Source: CAYLJJ01 sp964384025 (GTDB lineage: Bacteria; Myxococcota_A; Bradymonadia; UBA7976; UBA1532). Taken from it: a stretch of DNA of 43,529 nt. Positions 16,769 through 24,051 of the stretch are shown here, piece by piece (position 1 is the stretch's first letter; every line of letters starts with the position of its first letter). The notes under the pieces were generated by a model. It was not told the DNA's origin. It was given only the letters and a program-made list of their open reading frames with translations, and made no database searches. The DNA is taken from the NCBI GenBank assembly GCA_964384025.1, contig CAYLJJ010000059.1, forward strand, positions 1 to 43,529. Reading direction: 5' to 3'. A program made the position numbers and the translations under genes.

Positions 16769-17122
16769 TCACATGGTCGCTCCGCCAAGCTGTTTCTTGG
16801 TGGTGTACTTCATCTCCAGGCCCTGTCTTCGCTCGGCCTGCTTCTGCAACCAGCGCTCCTGAGGAGGAACTTCGAGACCCCTGAGGCTGGCTTCATGAGC
16901 TTGCCCCTTTTTGGGCCTGGGCCCATTTTTCTCTACCCGGATCTTCAGCTCTGCCGAACCTTGATAGATCATCTTATACTGGGCTGCTCTTTGTAGATCT
17001 CGTCTGATCTGTCGGGGAGCTGTAGTACCATCTGAGATCTCAAAATGGAGGGTTGTTTGATGAGTTGGAGATTCCTGATCGTGTTGCTGCTCTTTGGCTG
17101 CCTTTCTCCCTCTGCTGATCAA
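16769..17122 (-). CDS. Possible small gene or fragment, unknown function
   Basis: An open minus-strand frame whose middle and end look coding (IYQGSAELKIRVEKNG, then PPQERWLQKQAERRQGLEM). Base composition is higher in G+C than the AT-rich stretch to its left. The first 25 codons run antisense to the signal peptide of the divergent lipoprotein gene and are unlikely to be translated. An internal ATG at 16972 would give 67 residues, but no good ribosome-binding site precedes it. I recognise no family. It may be a truncated gene. Confidence 0.25.
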   Translation of the reverse strand: MISRGRKAAKEQQHDQESPTHQTTLHFEISDGTTAPRQIRRDLQRAAQYKMIYQGSAELKIRVEKNGPRPKKGQAHEASLRGLEVPPQERWLQKQAERRQGLEMKYTTKKQLGGATM

Positions 17123-18766
17123 GGTGAGGGAGCTGACAGCGAAGCTGAGGCAACAGATTATGGCATAGGCAGCAGCGAAGAGAGCCAGATCGAAGCTGGC
17201 ACCATCAAGGATATGGAGGGGGTTGACATCCTCGAAGATGTAGGAGGGACCGATCTCCTTGAAGATGTAGGAGGGACCGATCTCCTTGAAGATGTAGGAG
17301 GGACTGATCTTCTTGAAGATGTGGGATGGACTGATCTTCTTGAAGATCTGGGAGGGACTGATCTCCTTGAAGATGTAGAAGGGACTGACCTCCTTGAAGA
17401 TGTGGAGGGAGTTATTATTCTCGTGGATATGGAGGGGAATGATATCATCCCTGATGATGCCGAAGTGGTAGATGCCATTGTTGATTCAGAAGGAAGTGAT
17501 GTTCTTGAAGATATAACACCCAATAATACTATTGCCGACGTTGAATATGGCGATGACAGCACAGATTTGGAGTTAGATATGGCCATTATAGATGCAAGAG
17601 TTGCTGATATTGCCGAAGACACGGTAGAAATTATCACCATTGACGACATAATGCCGAATGATGTCATTCTGGACACAGAAACAGCCGACATTGTTGTGGA
17701 TGTGGAAATTTTCGATCTTAATGTGGATACGGAGGCTATCGATGTCTCCATCGATGCAGAAGCAGAAGATGTCGTTGTAGATACGATGGCAACTGATGCT
17801 ATCATAGATATTGGAATTGAGGATGCTGCTATAGATGCGGGAGTTTATGATGTTGCAATAGATGTAAATACAGCTGATTTCGGGTCAGATCTTGGAAATG
17901 CTGATGTTCCCATAGATATAAACATGATTGATCTGATTACAGATATAGAAGCAGCTGATGTTGTTAGGGATGCTGAAGAGGCTGATCTCTTCAATGATGT
18001 GGGAGGAGCTGATATCGAGGAGGTGGATGGAGAGGCGATCGACGCTGGGGTCGAAGAGGGGGGACTCTCTGGAGAGATCATTTTGGGAGAACGTCTGAAC
18101 GCGGGCGCGCTCTTTGCGATCCCTGAAGGCTTCGCCCGATTTCATAATTGGCGCAGCTTCCCGATCCCTGCTGCTCCTGCAGCGGAGTCAGGGAGCTGCT
18201 TCCTCTACTTCGTCGATCAAGCTGGAGTCGCCGGTGAGGGTCCTGCTTTGGAGCTGGGTAGGATCAACGTAGAGGGCACCGTAATGCCCACCACCATGAA
18301 CTATAACGCCATCAGCAAGGCATACTCGCTCAACCAGATGCAGGTCTTCGATATCTGGAACGGGGGAGAGCTTCTCACCATCATGGCGCCCGGAGGCGAT
18401 GTGATGGGGGGCTTCTCTCTGGAGTTGTATGCGCCTCAGAATTTAGAGGGTGTTCAGTTTGATGGAGAGAGCGGCAGCTTAAGCCGTGCAGGCAGCGTTG
18501 TTCAATGGAATGCTGGAAACGGCAGCCAGATCATCGTTGAGTTACGCAAGGCGATGCTCAATGAGCGTGTTCGCTGTATCTCAGATGACAGCGGCAGTTT
18601 AGAGATCCCCGCCGAGATCTTTACATGGCTCCCTGAGGGGCTGGAAGAGATCAGCATGGATATTCAGCGCTTAAGCTCAACGACGATAGAGAGCGAGGCG
18701 CCGGTCGGGAGCGTGGAAGCGAGCCTTCAAGCGATCCGTAGCTTCGATATCTCGATAGCGGACTGA
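17060..18766 (+). CDS. Repeat-rich acidic lipoprotein
   Basis: A 568-residue protein. The signal peptide MSWRFLIVLLLFGC gives lipidation at Cys14. Residues about 55-126 are eight copies of a nine-residue unit (consensus TDLLEDVGG). Residues 127-330 are looser Asp/Ile/Val repeats such as VVDVEIFDLNVDTEAIDVS. The last 225 residues (from GEIILGERLNAGALF) form a globular, less acidic domain with two Cys and no family I recognise. Such Asp-rich stalks are typical of Bradymonadota/Myxococcota outer-surface lipoproteins and probably act as an extended, Ca-binding-like spacer. ATG at 17060 is chosen because GGAGGG lies seven bases upstream; the in-frame ATG at 17045 overlaps that site. The stalk DNA from 17411 to 17990 is AT-richer than both gene ends. 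Confidence 0.85.
   Translation: MSWRFLIVLLLFGCLSPSADQGEGADSEAEATDYGIGSSEESQIEAGTIKDMEGVDILEDVGGTDLLEDVGGTDLLEDVGGTDLLEDVGWTDLLEDLGGTDLLEDVEGTDLLEDVEGVIILVDMEGNDIIPDDAEVVDAIVDSEGSDVLEDITPNNTIADVEYGDDSTDLELDMAIIDARVADIAEDTVEIITIDDIMPNDVILDTETADIVVDVEIFDLNVDTEAIDVSIDAEAEDVVVDTMATDAIIDIGIEDAAIDAGVYDVAIDVNTADFGSDLGNADVPIDINMIDLITDIEAADVVRDAEEADLFNDVGGADIEEVDGEAIDAGVEEGGLSGEIILGERLNAGALFAIPEGFARFHNWRSFPIPAAPAAESGSCFLYFVDQAGVAGEGPALELGRINVEGTVMPTTMNYNAISKAYSLNQMQVFDIWNGGELLTIMAPGGDVMGGFSLELYAPQNLEGVQFDGESGSLSRAGSVVQWNAGNGSQIIVELRKAMLNERVRCISDDSGSLEIPAEIFTWLPEGLEEISMDIQRLSSTTIESEAPVGSVEASLQAIRSFDISIAD
17222..17437 (+). repeat. 27-bp tandem repeat, eight units, inside lipoprotein gene
   Basis: Eight consecutive 27-base units, in frame, encode nine residues each. 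Units 2 and 3 (17249-17275, 17276-17302) are identical in DNA. Units 1 and 4-7 differ by a few bases, and unit 8 is degenerate. Because 27 is divisible by three, copy-number change would lengthen or shorten the stalk without breaking the frame. Confidence 0.93.
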
Positions 18767-19086
18767 GGACAGATATGGTTGTTTGATTTGGTTTTTTCGA
18801 AATGGGCGGTTTCTCCAACCCACCATTGTAGAGAGGTAGAAGGGAAGCGAGGCTAGAGGTGGAGCCTCCTGGTGCTTGCTCTGATGGCCTCACCATCTTC
18901 GCCAATGTGAGGGATAGCAGCATGATTCCCGGAAGATATAACACGGTAGATGGACTCTGTTCTTATTCAGAGTCGCTGTAGCTATTTTCGAGCAGACCTT
19001 TAACCTCCGAGATAATTTTTCCAAGAAACTACAGGAAGATTAGAACTCTGCCGAAAAACTGGAAGGCATATTGGTTGGGAGAGCAG
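18767..19086. other. Intergenic region before the che operon
   Basis: About 320 bases with no gene I can support. A perfect seven-pair inverted repeat GACTCTG/CAGAGTC (18953-18959 with 18968-18974, eight-base loop) lies 110 bases before the CheY start. It could be a terminator remnant or an operator. No cyclic-di-GMP riboswitch pattern was found. Confidence 0.4.
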
Positions 19087-19458
19087 ATGAAAGCTTTGGT
19101 CATAGATGATTCTGTCGCGATGCGTCTCATCCTTCGGCGTATTCTTCAGCATCTCGGATATGGGGTTTATGAAGCTCCCGAAGGAGAGAGTGCTTGGGAG
19201 ATGATGCCAGAAATCTGGTCAGAGCTTGTCATTATTTTGGTTGATTGGAATATGCCTAGGATGGATGGGTTTGAATTTGTTGAGAAAGTTAGAGCTGATG
19301 CTCTCTATGATGATATCCCAATTATGATGGTGACAAGTGAGTCAGACCTGTCGAGGATGAAGATTGTAATGGACACAGGAGCTGATGAATATATCATAAA
19401 ACCGTTCACTTCCGATGCAATACAAGCAAAGCTCGAGCTGTTAGGAGTTCAGCCATGA
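19087..19458 (+). CDS. CheY-like single-domain response regulator
   Basis: A 123-residue receiver domain with no output domain. Acidic pocket Asp7-Asp8, phospho-acceptor Asp53 (ILVDWNMPRMDG), Thr83 switch (MMVTSES) and Lys105 (YIIKPF) are all present. ATG at 19087 is chosen because it starts the beta-1 strand MKALVIDD and has GGGAGAG upstream. The stop overlaps the CheR start by four bases (ATGA), so the two are translationally coupled. The kinase that phosphorylates it is not in the window. Confidence 0.92.
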   Translation: MKALVIDDSVAMRLILRRILQHLGYGVYEAPEGESAWEMMPEIWSELVIILVDWNMPRMDGFEFVEKVRADALYDDIPIMMVTSESDLSRMKIVMDTGADEYIIKPFTSDAIQAKLELLGVQP

Positions 19459-20285
19459 ATAAAAGCTCTGTAAGACAGAGCGGTCTGAGCACCTCGGATT
19501 TTGACTTTATTCGACAATTTGTCTTAGAACGCTCAGGGATCGCTTTAGATGACAACCGGCGCTATCTCGTAGAAAGCCGCTTAGGTCCTCTCGCAAGGCG
19601 CCAGAACTTTAGTGGACTCGCTGAGCTGGTCATCCGCCTCAGGGCTCAGAGGCGGAGCCCTCTAGCAACTCTGGTTGTTGAAGCGATGACCACCAACGAG
19701 ACCTCCTTCTTTCGAGATCTCCACCCCTTTGAGGTCCTGAGGGCACGCATCCTCCCTGAACTGCTCAGGCAGCAGAGCCAACTCTCTATCTGGTGTGCCG
19801 CTTGCTCTACCGGTCAAGAGCCTTACAGCATCGCCATGCTCATCCAAGAGAATTTCCCAAGCATCCGGGAACGGGGCTTGAAAATTCTAGCTACGGATAT
19901 CTCCAATGAAGTGCTCAACAAGGCCAAGAGTGGACGTTACTCTCAATTGGAGGTTAACCGAGGGCTTCCTGCCAAATTGTTGGTGCGCTACTTTCGTCGC
20001 TCTGGTCGTCATTGGGATATAGCAAATTCATTAAAATCAAATATAAAGTTTAGCCAGATTAATTTGCTTGAATCTCGAATCTCTGAACAGGTAGATATTG
20101 TGTTTTTGAGAAATGTTCTCATCTATTTCAAAGAACACAATAAGAAGAAAGTGCTTGCGAATGTTAAGAGGGCACTTAAGCCCAGAGGGTATCTTTTTCT
20201 TGGTGGGGCTGAAACAATTATCGGCCTAGATACCAGTTTTGAAACTCTAAGATTGGGGAGGACAATATGTTATCGTCTCAAATAG
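19455..20285 (+). CDS. cheR: CheR-type methyl-accepting chemotaxis protein methyltransferase
   Basis: A 276-residue protein with the two-part CheR fold: an N-terminal helical domain (about 12-80, ending MTTNETSFFRD) and a C-terminal SAM-binding domain (WCAACSTGQEPYSIAM, ILATDIS, DIVFLRNVLIYF, PRGYLFLGGAET). CheR transfers methyl groups from S-adenosylmethionine to glutamates of chemoreceptors. No receptor gene is nearby. AGGAG lies nine bases before the ATG. It overlaps the upstream CheY by four bases and the downstream CheX-like gene by 19 bases. Confidence 0.93.
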   Translation: MNKSSVRQSGLSTSDFDFIRQFVLERSGIALDDNRRYLVESRLGPLARRQNFSGLAELVIRLRAQRRSPLATLVVEAMTTNETSFFRDLHPFEVLRARILPELLRQQSQLSIWCAACSTGQEPYSIAMLIQENFPSIRERGLKILATDISNEVLNKAKSGRYSQLEVNRGLPAKLLVRYFRRSGRHWDIANSLKSNIKFSQINLLESRISEQVDIVFLRNVLIYFKEHNKKKVLANVKRALKPRGYLFLGGAETIIGLDTSFETLRLGRTICYRLK

Positions 20286-20728
20286 AGTCTTTGGATGGAT
20301 TAACAGGCACCGACCTCATCGAACTGTTTATGGAGAGTTGGATGAGTATTGCAGATGAGGAGATATTTTCCCTGGGGGAGAACTCTCTAGGAGAGTTGCT
20401 CGAGGAGCGAGGCGCCCAGATTGAGATCTCAGGTCGATGGGAGGGTTGGGTCTTGGTCAGTCTCAGCGCCGCTCAAGCTCAAAGCGCCACCGCGCAGCTC
20501 TTTCAGCTCCCCCAGGAGAAACTGGGCCCCAATATGGAACAGGACTTTTTAAAGGAGCTGACCAATATTTTTGCAGGAGCGCTCAAAGGCTGTTTGGGAG
20601 CAGACTGTTCTATGTCCCTACCCGAGCCCTGGGAGTCAACTCAAAATCCAAAGGGGAGTTTGCTCTCGGAGCTCTATTTTGAGGGGGCCTCTGGCCCATT
20701 GCGTTTGCGCCTCTTCCTCAAACCCTGA
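20267..20728 (+). CDS. CheX-like phosphatase-domain protein
   Basis: A 153-residue protein resembling CheX/CheC-family phosphatases. The family signature, an E-x-x-N on a long helix, is seen in DFLKELTNIFAGALKGCL. CheX dephosphorylates CheY-P. GGGGAGGA lies four to five bases before the ATG, inside the CheR 3' end. Only one E-x-x-N helix is visible, as in CheX rather than two-site CheC. Its last 55 bases overlap, tail to tail, the 3' end of the minus-strand M16 gene. Confidence 0.7.
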   Translation: MLSSQIESLDGLTGTDLIELFMESWMSIADEEIFSLGENSLGELLEERGAQIEISGRWEGWVLVSLSAAQAQSATAQLFQLPQEKLGPNMEQDFLKELTNIFAGALKGCLGADCSMSLPEPWESTQNPKGSLLSELYFEGASGPLRLRLFLKP

Positions 20729-22107
20729 CGATCCCACTCCTCAATCTCCCAACCCTCAAGTTGGGGCAGAAGCTGCTCTCGATCTCCAGCGATGACGACG
20801 AGTAGCTTCTCAGGCTCAAATCCCTGAGCCTCCGCCTGAGCCTCTTTCAAGGTGACCCCAGCGATCCCCTCAAGCCAACCCTGCAACCAAACGGGTGTGC
20901 GCCCATCCAGGGCCAGGGTAGCAAGCTGGTCAGCTATCTTTGAGCTTCTCTCAAAGCGTGCAGGGAAGCCCATCTTGAGCCCTCCACGGACCCGCTCTAG
21001 CTCCTCGGCGCTGATGGGTCGCGCTCCTGTGATCTGTTGTAACTCCTTGAGGGCCTCTTTAAGAGAGATCCCCGTCGCCGCTCTCTGGACGCGACCATTG
21101 ATCAGGAACATACCCCCACCCTGCCAGCGGTAGAAGCCGCTGTAGATCCCATAGCTGTAGCCCTTATCCTCTCTCAGGTTCATATTGAGGCGACTGGTAA
21201 AGAGACCTCCGTAGACCTGATTAAAGAGCAGCGCGGGGAAAAGCCCTGTTCCCTGGGTTCCTGAGCTGCGCCGAGCGATGAGGAGCTGAGATTGAGCTGA
21301 GCCTGGGTAGTCGATCAGATGGATCACATGCCCCTTGGGAGCGGGACTGAGATGCGCAGGGTTGAGGCTTACATCCCCACTCCAAGCGCCCAGAGCCTGC
21401 TTTAGGAGAGGCTCCAGTTGAGCGCGCTTGACCGCACCAACAATGATGAGAGTGCTGCCCTCAGGGCGGATGAGCGCCTCATAATGAGCCTTGACCGCCT
21501 CTAAGTTCAGGGTCTCTAGGGTTGAGCGAATTCCACTGGTGGGCATACCGCTATAGCCAGGGCCAAAGAGGGCTCGCCTGAGCACCACCATAGCGCTGTG
21601 TCTTGGGTGGGCCTCATTGCTGATCGCCTGGGCCAAGCGCTGCTTTAGGCGTCGCTTAAACTCCGCAGGAGAGAGTTGAGGTCTCATCAAGATATCCGCG
21701 AGGATGGCGAGGGAGGGCTCCAGCTGATCAGCGAGGAGATCCATGGAGAAGTTGCAGCCATCTACAGCCACGTTGGCATGGTAGTCGGTCGCCAAGATCT
21801 GGAGAGCTCGCTCTAGAGCGAGGGCGTCTCGCTCACCCGCGCCCTCATCCATCAGATCCAGGGTCAAGGCGCTGAGCCCCGCCTGCCCCCGAGGATCACT
21901 GGAGGCTCCCCGAGGGGTGATCAAGCGGAGAGAGATCAGCGGCGTTTGGCGCTGCTCTAGGTGCCAAACCTGGATGCCATTTTTCATCCTCCAGCTCTGG
22001 ACTTGAGGCATGCTCCAGTCGGGTGTAGGGCCAGGTTCAGGGAGGCTGCTTCGATCTGGAGCCCCCCAAGCCAGCAGAGGGAGCAGGAGGCAGAGGAAGA
22101 TCTTCAT
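20674..22107 (-). CDS. M16 peptidase-like protein, non-catalytic subunit type
   Basis: A 477-residue secreted protein (signal peptide 1-15, cut near AWG-A) with two M16 domains. The position of the zinc motif HxxEH is replaced (GQAGLSALTLDLMDEGAG), so it should not be catalytic alone. The C-terminal motif LNMNLREDKGYSYGIYS, with Arg-Tyr-type substrate binding, is well kept. In two-protein M16B systems one subunit carries zinc and the other carries this R/Y pair, and the preceding gene supplies the zinc subunit. The two genes overlap by four bases (ATGA), as expected for a heterodimer. Confidence 0.9.
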   Translation of the reverse strand: MKIFLCLLLPLLAWGAPDRSSLPEPGPTPDWSMPQVQSWRMKNGIQVWHLEQRQTPLISLRLITPRGASSDPRGQAGLSALTLDLMDEGAGERDALALERALQILATDYHANVAVDGCNFSMDLLADQLEPSLAILADILMRPQLSPAEFKRRLKQRLAQAISNEAHPRHSAMVVLRRALFGPGYSGMPTSGIRSTLETLNLEAVKAHYEALIRPEGSTLIIVGAVKRAQLEPLLKQALGAWSGDVSLNPAHLSPAPKGHVIHLIDYPGSAQSQLLIARRSSGTQGTGLFPALLFNQVYGGLFTSRLNMNLREDKGYSYGIYSGFYRWQGGGMFLINGRVQRAATGISLKEALKELQQITGARPISAEELERVRGGLKMGFPARFERSSKIADQLATLALDGRTPVWLQGWLEGIAGVTLKEAQAEAQGFEPEKLLVVIAGDREQLLPQLEGWEIEEWDRQGLRKRRKRNGPEAPSK

Positions 22108-23420
22108 GGTTGGGGCCTCCTGGGGAGGATGTCGATGCGGAATGGAGGGTGCTCTAGGAGCCAGCGCCGCGTGGCAGCCTGGACCTCGACAGCCTTGAGA
22201 GCTTCATAGCGCTGTAGATCTTCTTTGAGATAGTCACCGTGCCCGGTGAGGTGACAGTAAGCGGTGAGTAGGCTGGCGCGAGCCTGTACCCCCTCGACTC
22301 GATGGAAGAAGGATTTGCGCCAGCCGTTGAGGGCACGTTGCATCTCCTCTTCGCTGGGGAGAGCGCTCAGGGCCTCCTTCAGCTTGGGCTCTAAAAGCGC
22401 CATCACCTGCGCAGGGCTTTTCCCTGGAGCCGCTGTGATTCTAATCACAAAGAAGCTACCCAGCGCTCGGGATACTTGAAAGGAGGTCACATCCTTAGCG
22501 ACCGCAGACTCATAGACCAGAGGATGATAGAGGCGGCTCGATTTTCCATCGGTTAGGAGGGTCGAGAGGAGATCCATTTCAGCGTCTCCTTGTCTGTAGA
22601 GAGCTGGGGTTCTCCAGATCAGATGGATGCGTGGAAGCTTGACTTCGTCCACCTCTACACGATGTCCGCCCTCAGTCTCAGGCGCTGTAAACTCCGGCCA
22701 AGGGGTCTCCTTCCCGCCGGGGATCTCTGAGAAGTAGCGGCTGATCAGGTTCTTAGTCTGTTTGACCTCAAAGTCTCCAACAACCGCCAAGATGGCGTTG
22801 GCGGGCAGGTAGTGTTTCTTAAAGAAGCGACGTACATCCTCCAGAGTAGCAGCCTTGAGATCATCAGGATCTCCGATAGCGGTGTGGTGGTAAGGGTGCC
22901 CCTTGGGATAGAGCTCTTCAGCTAGATATTGCCAAAACATACCGTAGGGTCGATCCTCATAGTTCTGTCTGCGCTCATTGAGGACTACGCTGCGTTGATT
23001 CTCCAGCCGCTCCTGGGTGATGGTCTTATGGAGCCCCTCCATCCGATCTGACTCCATCCAGAGGGCCAACTCCAGATAGTGAGAGGGGAGGCGCTCGTAG
23101 TAGATGGTACGATCTGTACTGGTTGTACCGTTGACCGCAGCCCCAATGGGCTGAAAAGGTTTGAAATAATCATCGTTAAAGGAGGGTGAGCCCTGAAACA
23201 TCAGGTGCTCAAAGAGATGCGCGAAGCCATGCAGACCCTCAGGCTCATGGGCAGAGCCCACTTTATAGCGAATCTCCACTGAGACCACAGGGAGGCTGCG
23301 ATCTGGGCTGAGAAGAACCGTGAGCCCATTTGCTAGGCGATACTGCTCCACAGGAAGCTCAGGGGCTTTGGCGTTCCCCAAACTGGGAAACAGAAGAAGA
23401 GAGAGAAGGAAAGCTTTCAC
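22104..23420 (-). CDS. M16 zinc metallopeptidase, catalytic subunit
   Basis: A 438-residue secreted pitrilysin-family peptidase (signal peptide 1-17). The inverted zinc motif HLFEH is in GFAHLFEHLMFQGS, with the distal Glu in RSVVLNERRQNYEDRPYG. It probably degrades short or unfolded peptides in the periplasm as a heterodimer with the next gene product. The start is GTG at 23420, with GGAG five bases upstream. It lies 55 bases after the small coiled-coil membrane protein gene, in the same minus-strand run. Confidence 0.92.
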   Translation of the reverse strand: MKAFLLSLLLFPSLGNAKAPELPVEQYRLANGLTVLLSPDRSLPVVSVEIRYKVGSAHEPEGLHGFAHLFEHLMFQGSPSFNDDYFKPFQPIGAAVNGTTSTDRTIYYERLPSHYLELALWMESDRMEGLHKTITQERLENQRSVVLNERRQNYEDRPYGMFWQYLAEELYPKGHPYHHTAIGDPDDLKAATLEDVRRFFKKHYLPANAILAVVGDFEVKQTKNLISRYFSEIPGGKETPWPEFTAPETEGGHRVEVDEVKLPRIHLIWRTPALYRQGDAEMDLLSTLLTDGKSSRLYHPLVYESAVAKDVTSFQVSRALGSFFVIRITAAPGKSPAQVMALLEPKLKEALSALPSEEEMQRALNGWRKSFFHRVEGVQARASLLTAYCHLTGHGDYLKEDLQRYEALKAVEVQAATRRWLLEHPPFRIDILPRRPQP

Positions 23421-23475
23421 ATCAACTCCGGTGATGATTTTCTTTGGTTTTTGAGTTTGAAGAGAGCGTCATGCT

Positions 23476-23757
23476 CTAGAGATCATCAACATCGATCTGT
23501 GAGCGTGTCCCGAGAAGCTCAATGATGCTGCTCTCATCATCCAAAGTCTCAGTCTCTTTATGGAGAGGGTTTTTGGCCAGGATCTCCAGCTCCTCATCGA
23601 CCTGTTGCAGCTCCCGCTCAAGGGAGTCGATGCGACTCTCTGTAACCTGTAAGCGCTGATTCAAGACACTCACGCTCCAAAGCAGGATCAAGAGCGCGAT
23701 GAGCATCGCCATATTGAGAGCAGGACCCGCCAGATCAAAGAGTTGAAGGAGCCCCAT
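23476..23757 (-). CDS. Small membrane protein with coiled coil
   Basis: A 93-residue protein. An N-terminal membrane helix (about 13-31, LNMAMLIALLILLWSVSV) is followed by a heptad-type coiled coil (33-60, RLQVTESRIDSLERELQQ) and an acidic tail. No family is recognised. GGAGAG lies a few bases before the ATG. It sits between the copZ-like gene and the M16 pair and may assist envelope proteolysis, but this is a guess from position alone. Confidence 0.7.
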   Translation of the reverse strand: MGLLQLFDLAGPALNMAMLIALLILLWSVSVLNQRLQVTESRIDSLERELQQVDEELEILAKNPLHKETETLDDESSIIELLGTRSQIDVDDL

Positions 23758-23831
23758 ATTCTCTCCAAAAAGCCTGAGGTTAGAGCCAGCCTAACTGCTC
23801 AGCGCTCCTCTATCTAGAGCGTTGGAGCTGC

Positions 23832-24023
23832 TTAAAGAAGATCGAAGCCGGCCCCCTCGATCGCCTCCTTGATCGCCTCCTCGTTCTCAAATCCCCGAAC
23901 GGTGACGCGCTTGGCCTCCAGATCAACCAGTACCTCTGCCTGAGCGCTCTTAGCCCTGATCGCCTCTCTGACTGCGCGGGCACAGCCCCCACAGCTCATC
24001 CCTTCGACGTTGTATCTCTTCAT
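23832..24023 (-). CDS. CopZ-like heavy-metal-associated (HMA) chaperone
   Basis: A 63-residue single HMA domain. The metal-binding loop is GMSCGGCARAV (Cys10, Cys13) and the fold ends EAIEGAGFDLL. Such proteins carry Cu(I) to P1B-type ATPases. It lies 28 bases downstream of copA on the same strand, which supports the copper assignment. GGAG lies seven bases before the ATG. Confidence 0.92.
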   Translation of the reverse strand: MKRYNVEGMSCGGCARAVREAIRAKSAQAEVLVDLEAKRVTVRGFENEEAIKEAIEGAGFDLL

Positions 24024-24051
24024 CTTTGCTCTCCATTTGAGTGATCTGCCA

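Noticed and set aside
17222..17437. CRISPR array
   Set aside because: The 27-base units are contiguous without spacers, in frame within a gene, and no cas genes are present.
17158..17805. Ser/Thr/Ile-rich minus-strand frame of 215 codons
   Set aside because: It is the antisense of GAT/GTA-rich Asp repeats. The plus strand has the signal peptide and ribosome-binding site.
18767..19086. Cyclic-di-GMP riboswitch before the che operon
   Set aside because: The conserved two-helix GEMM pattern was not found. Only a short hairpin is present.
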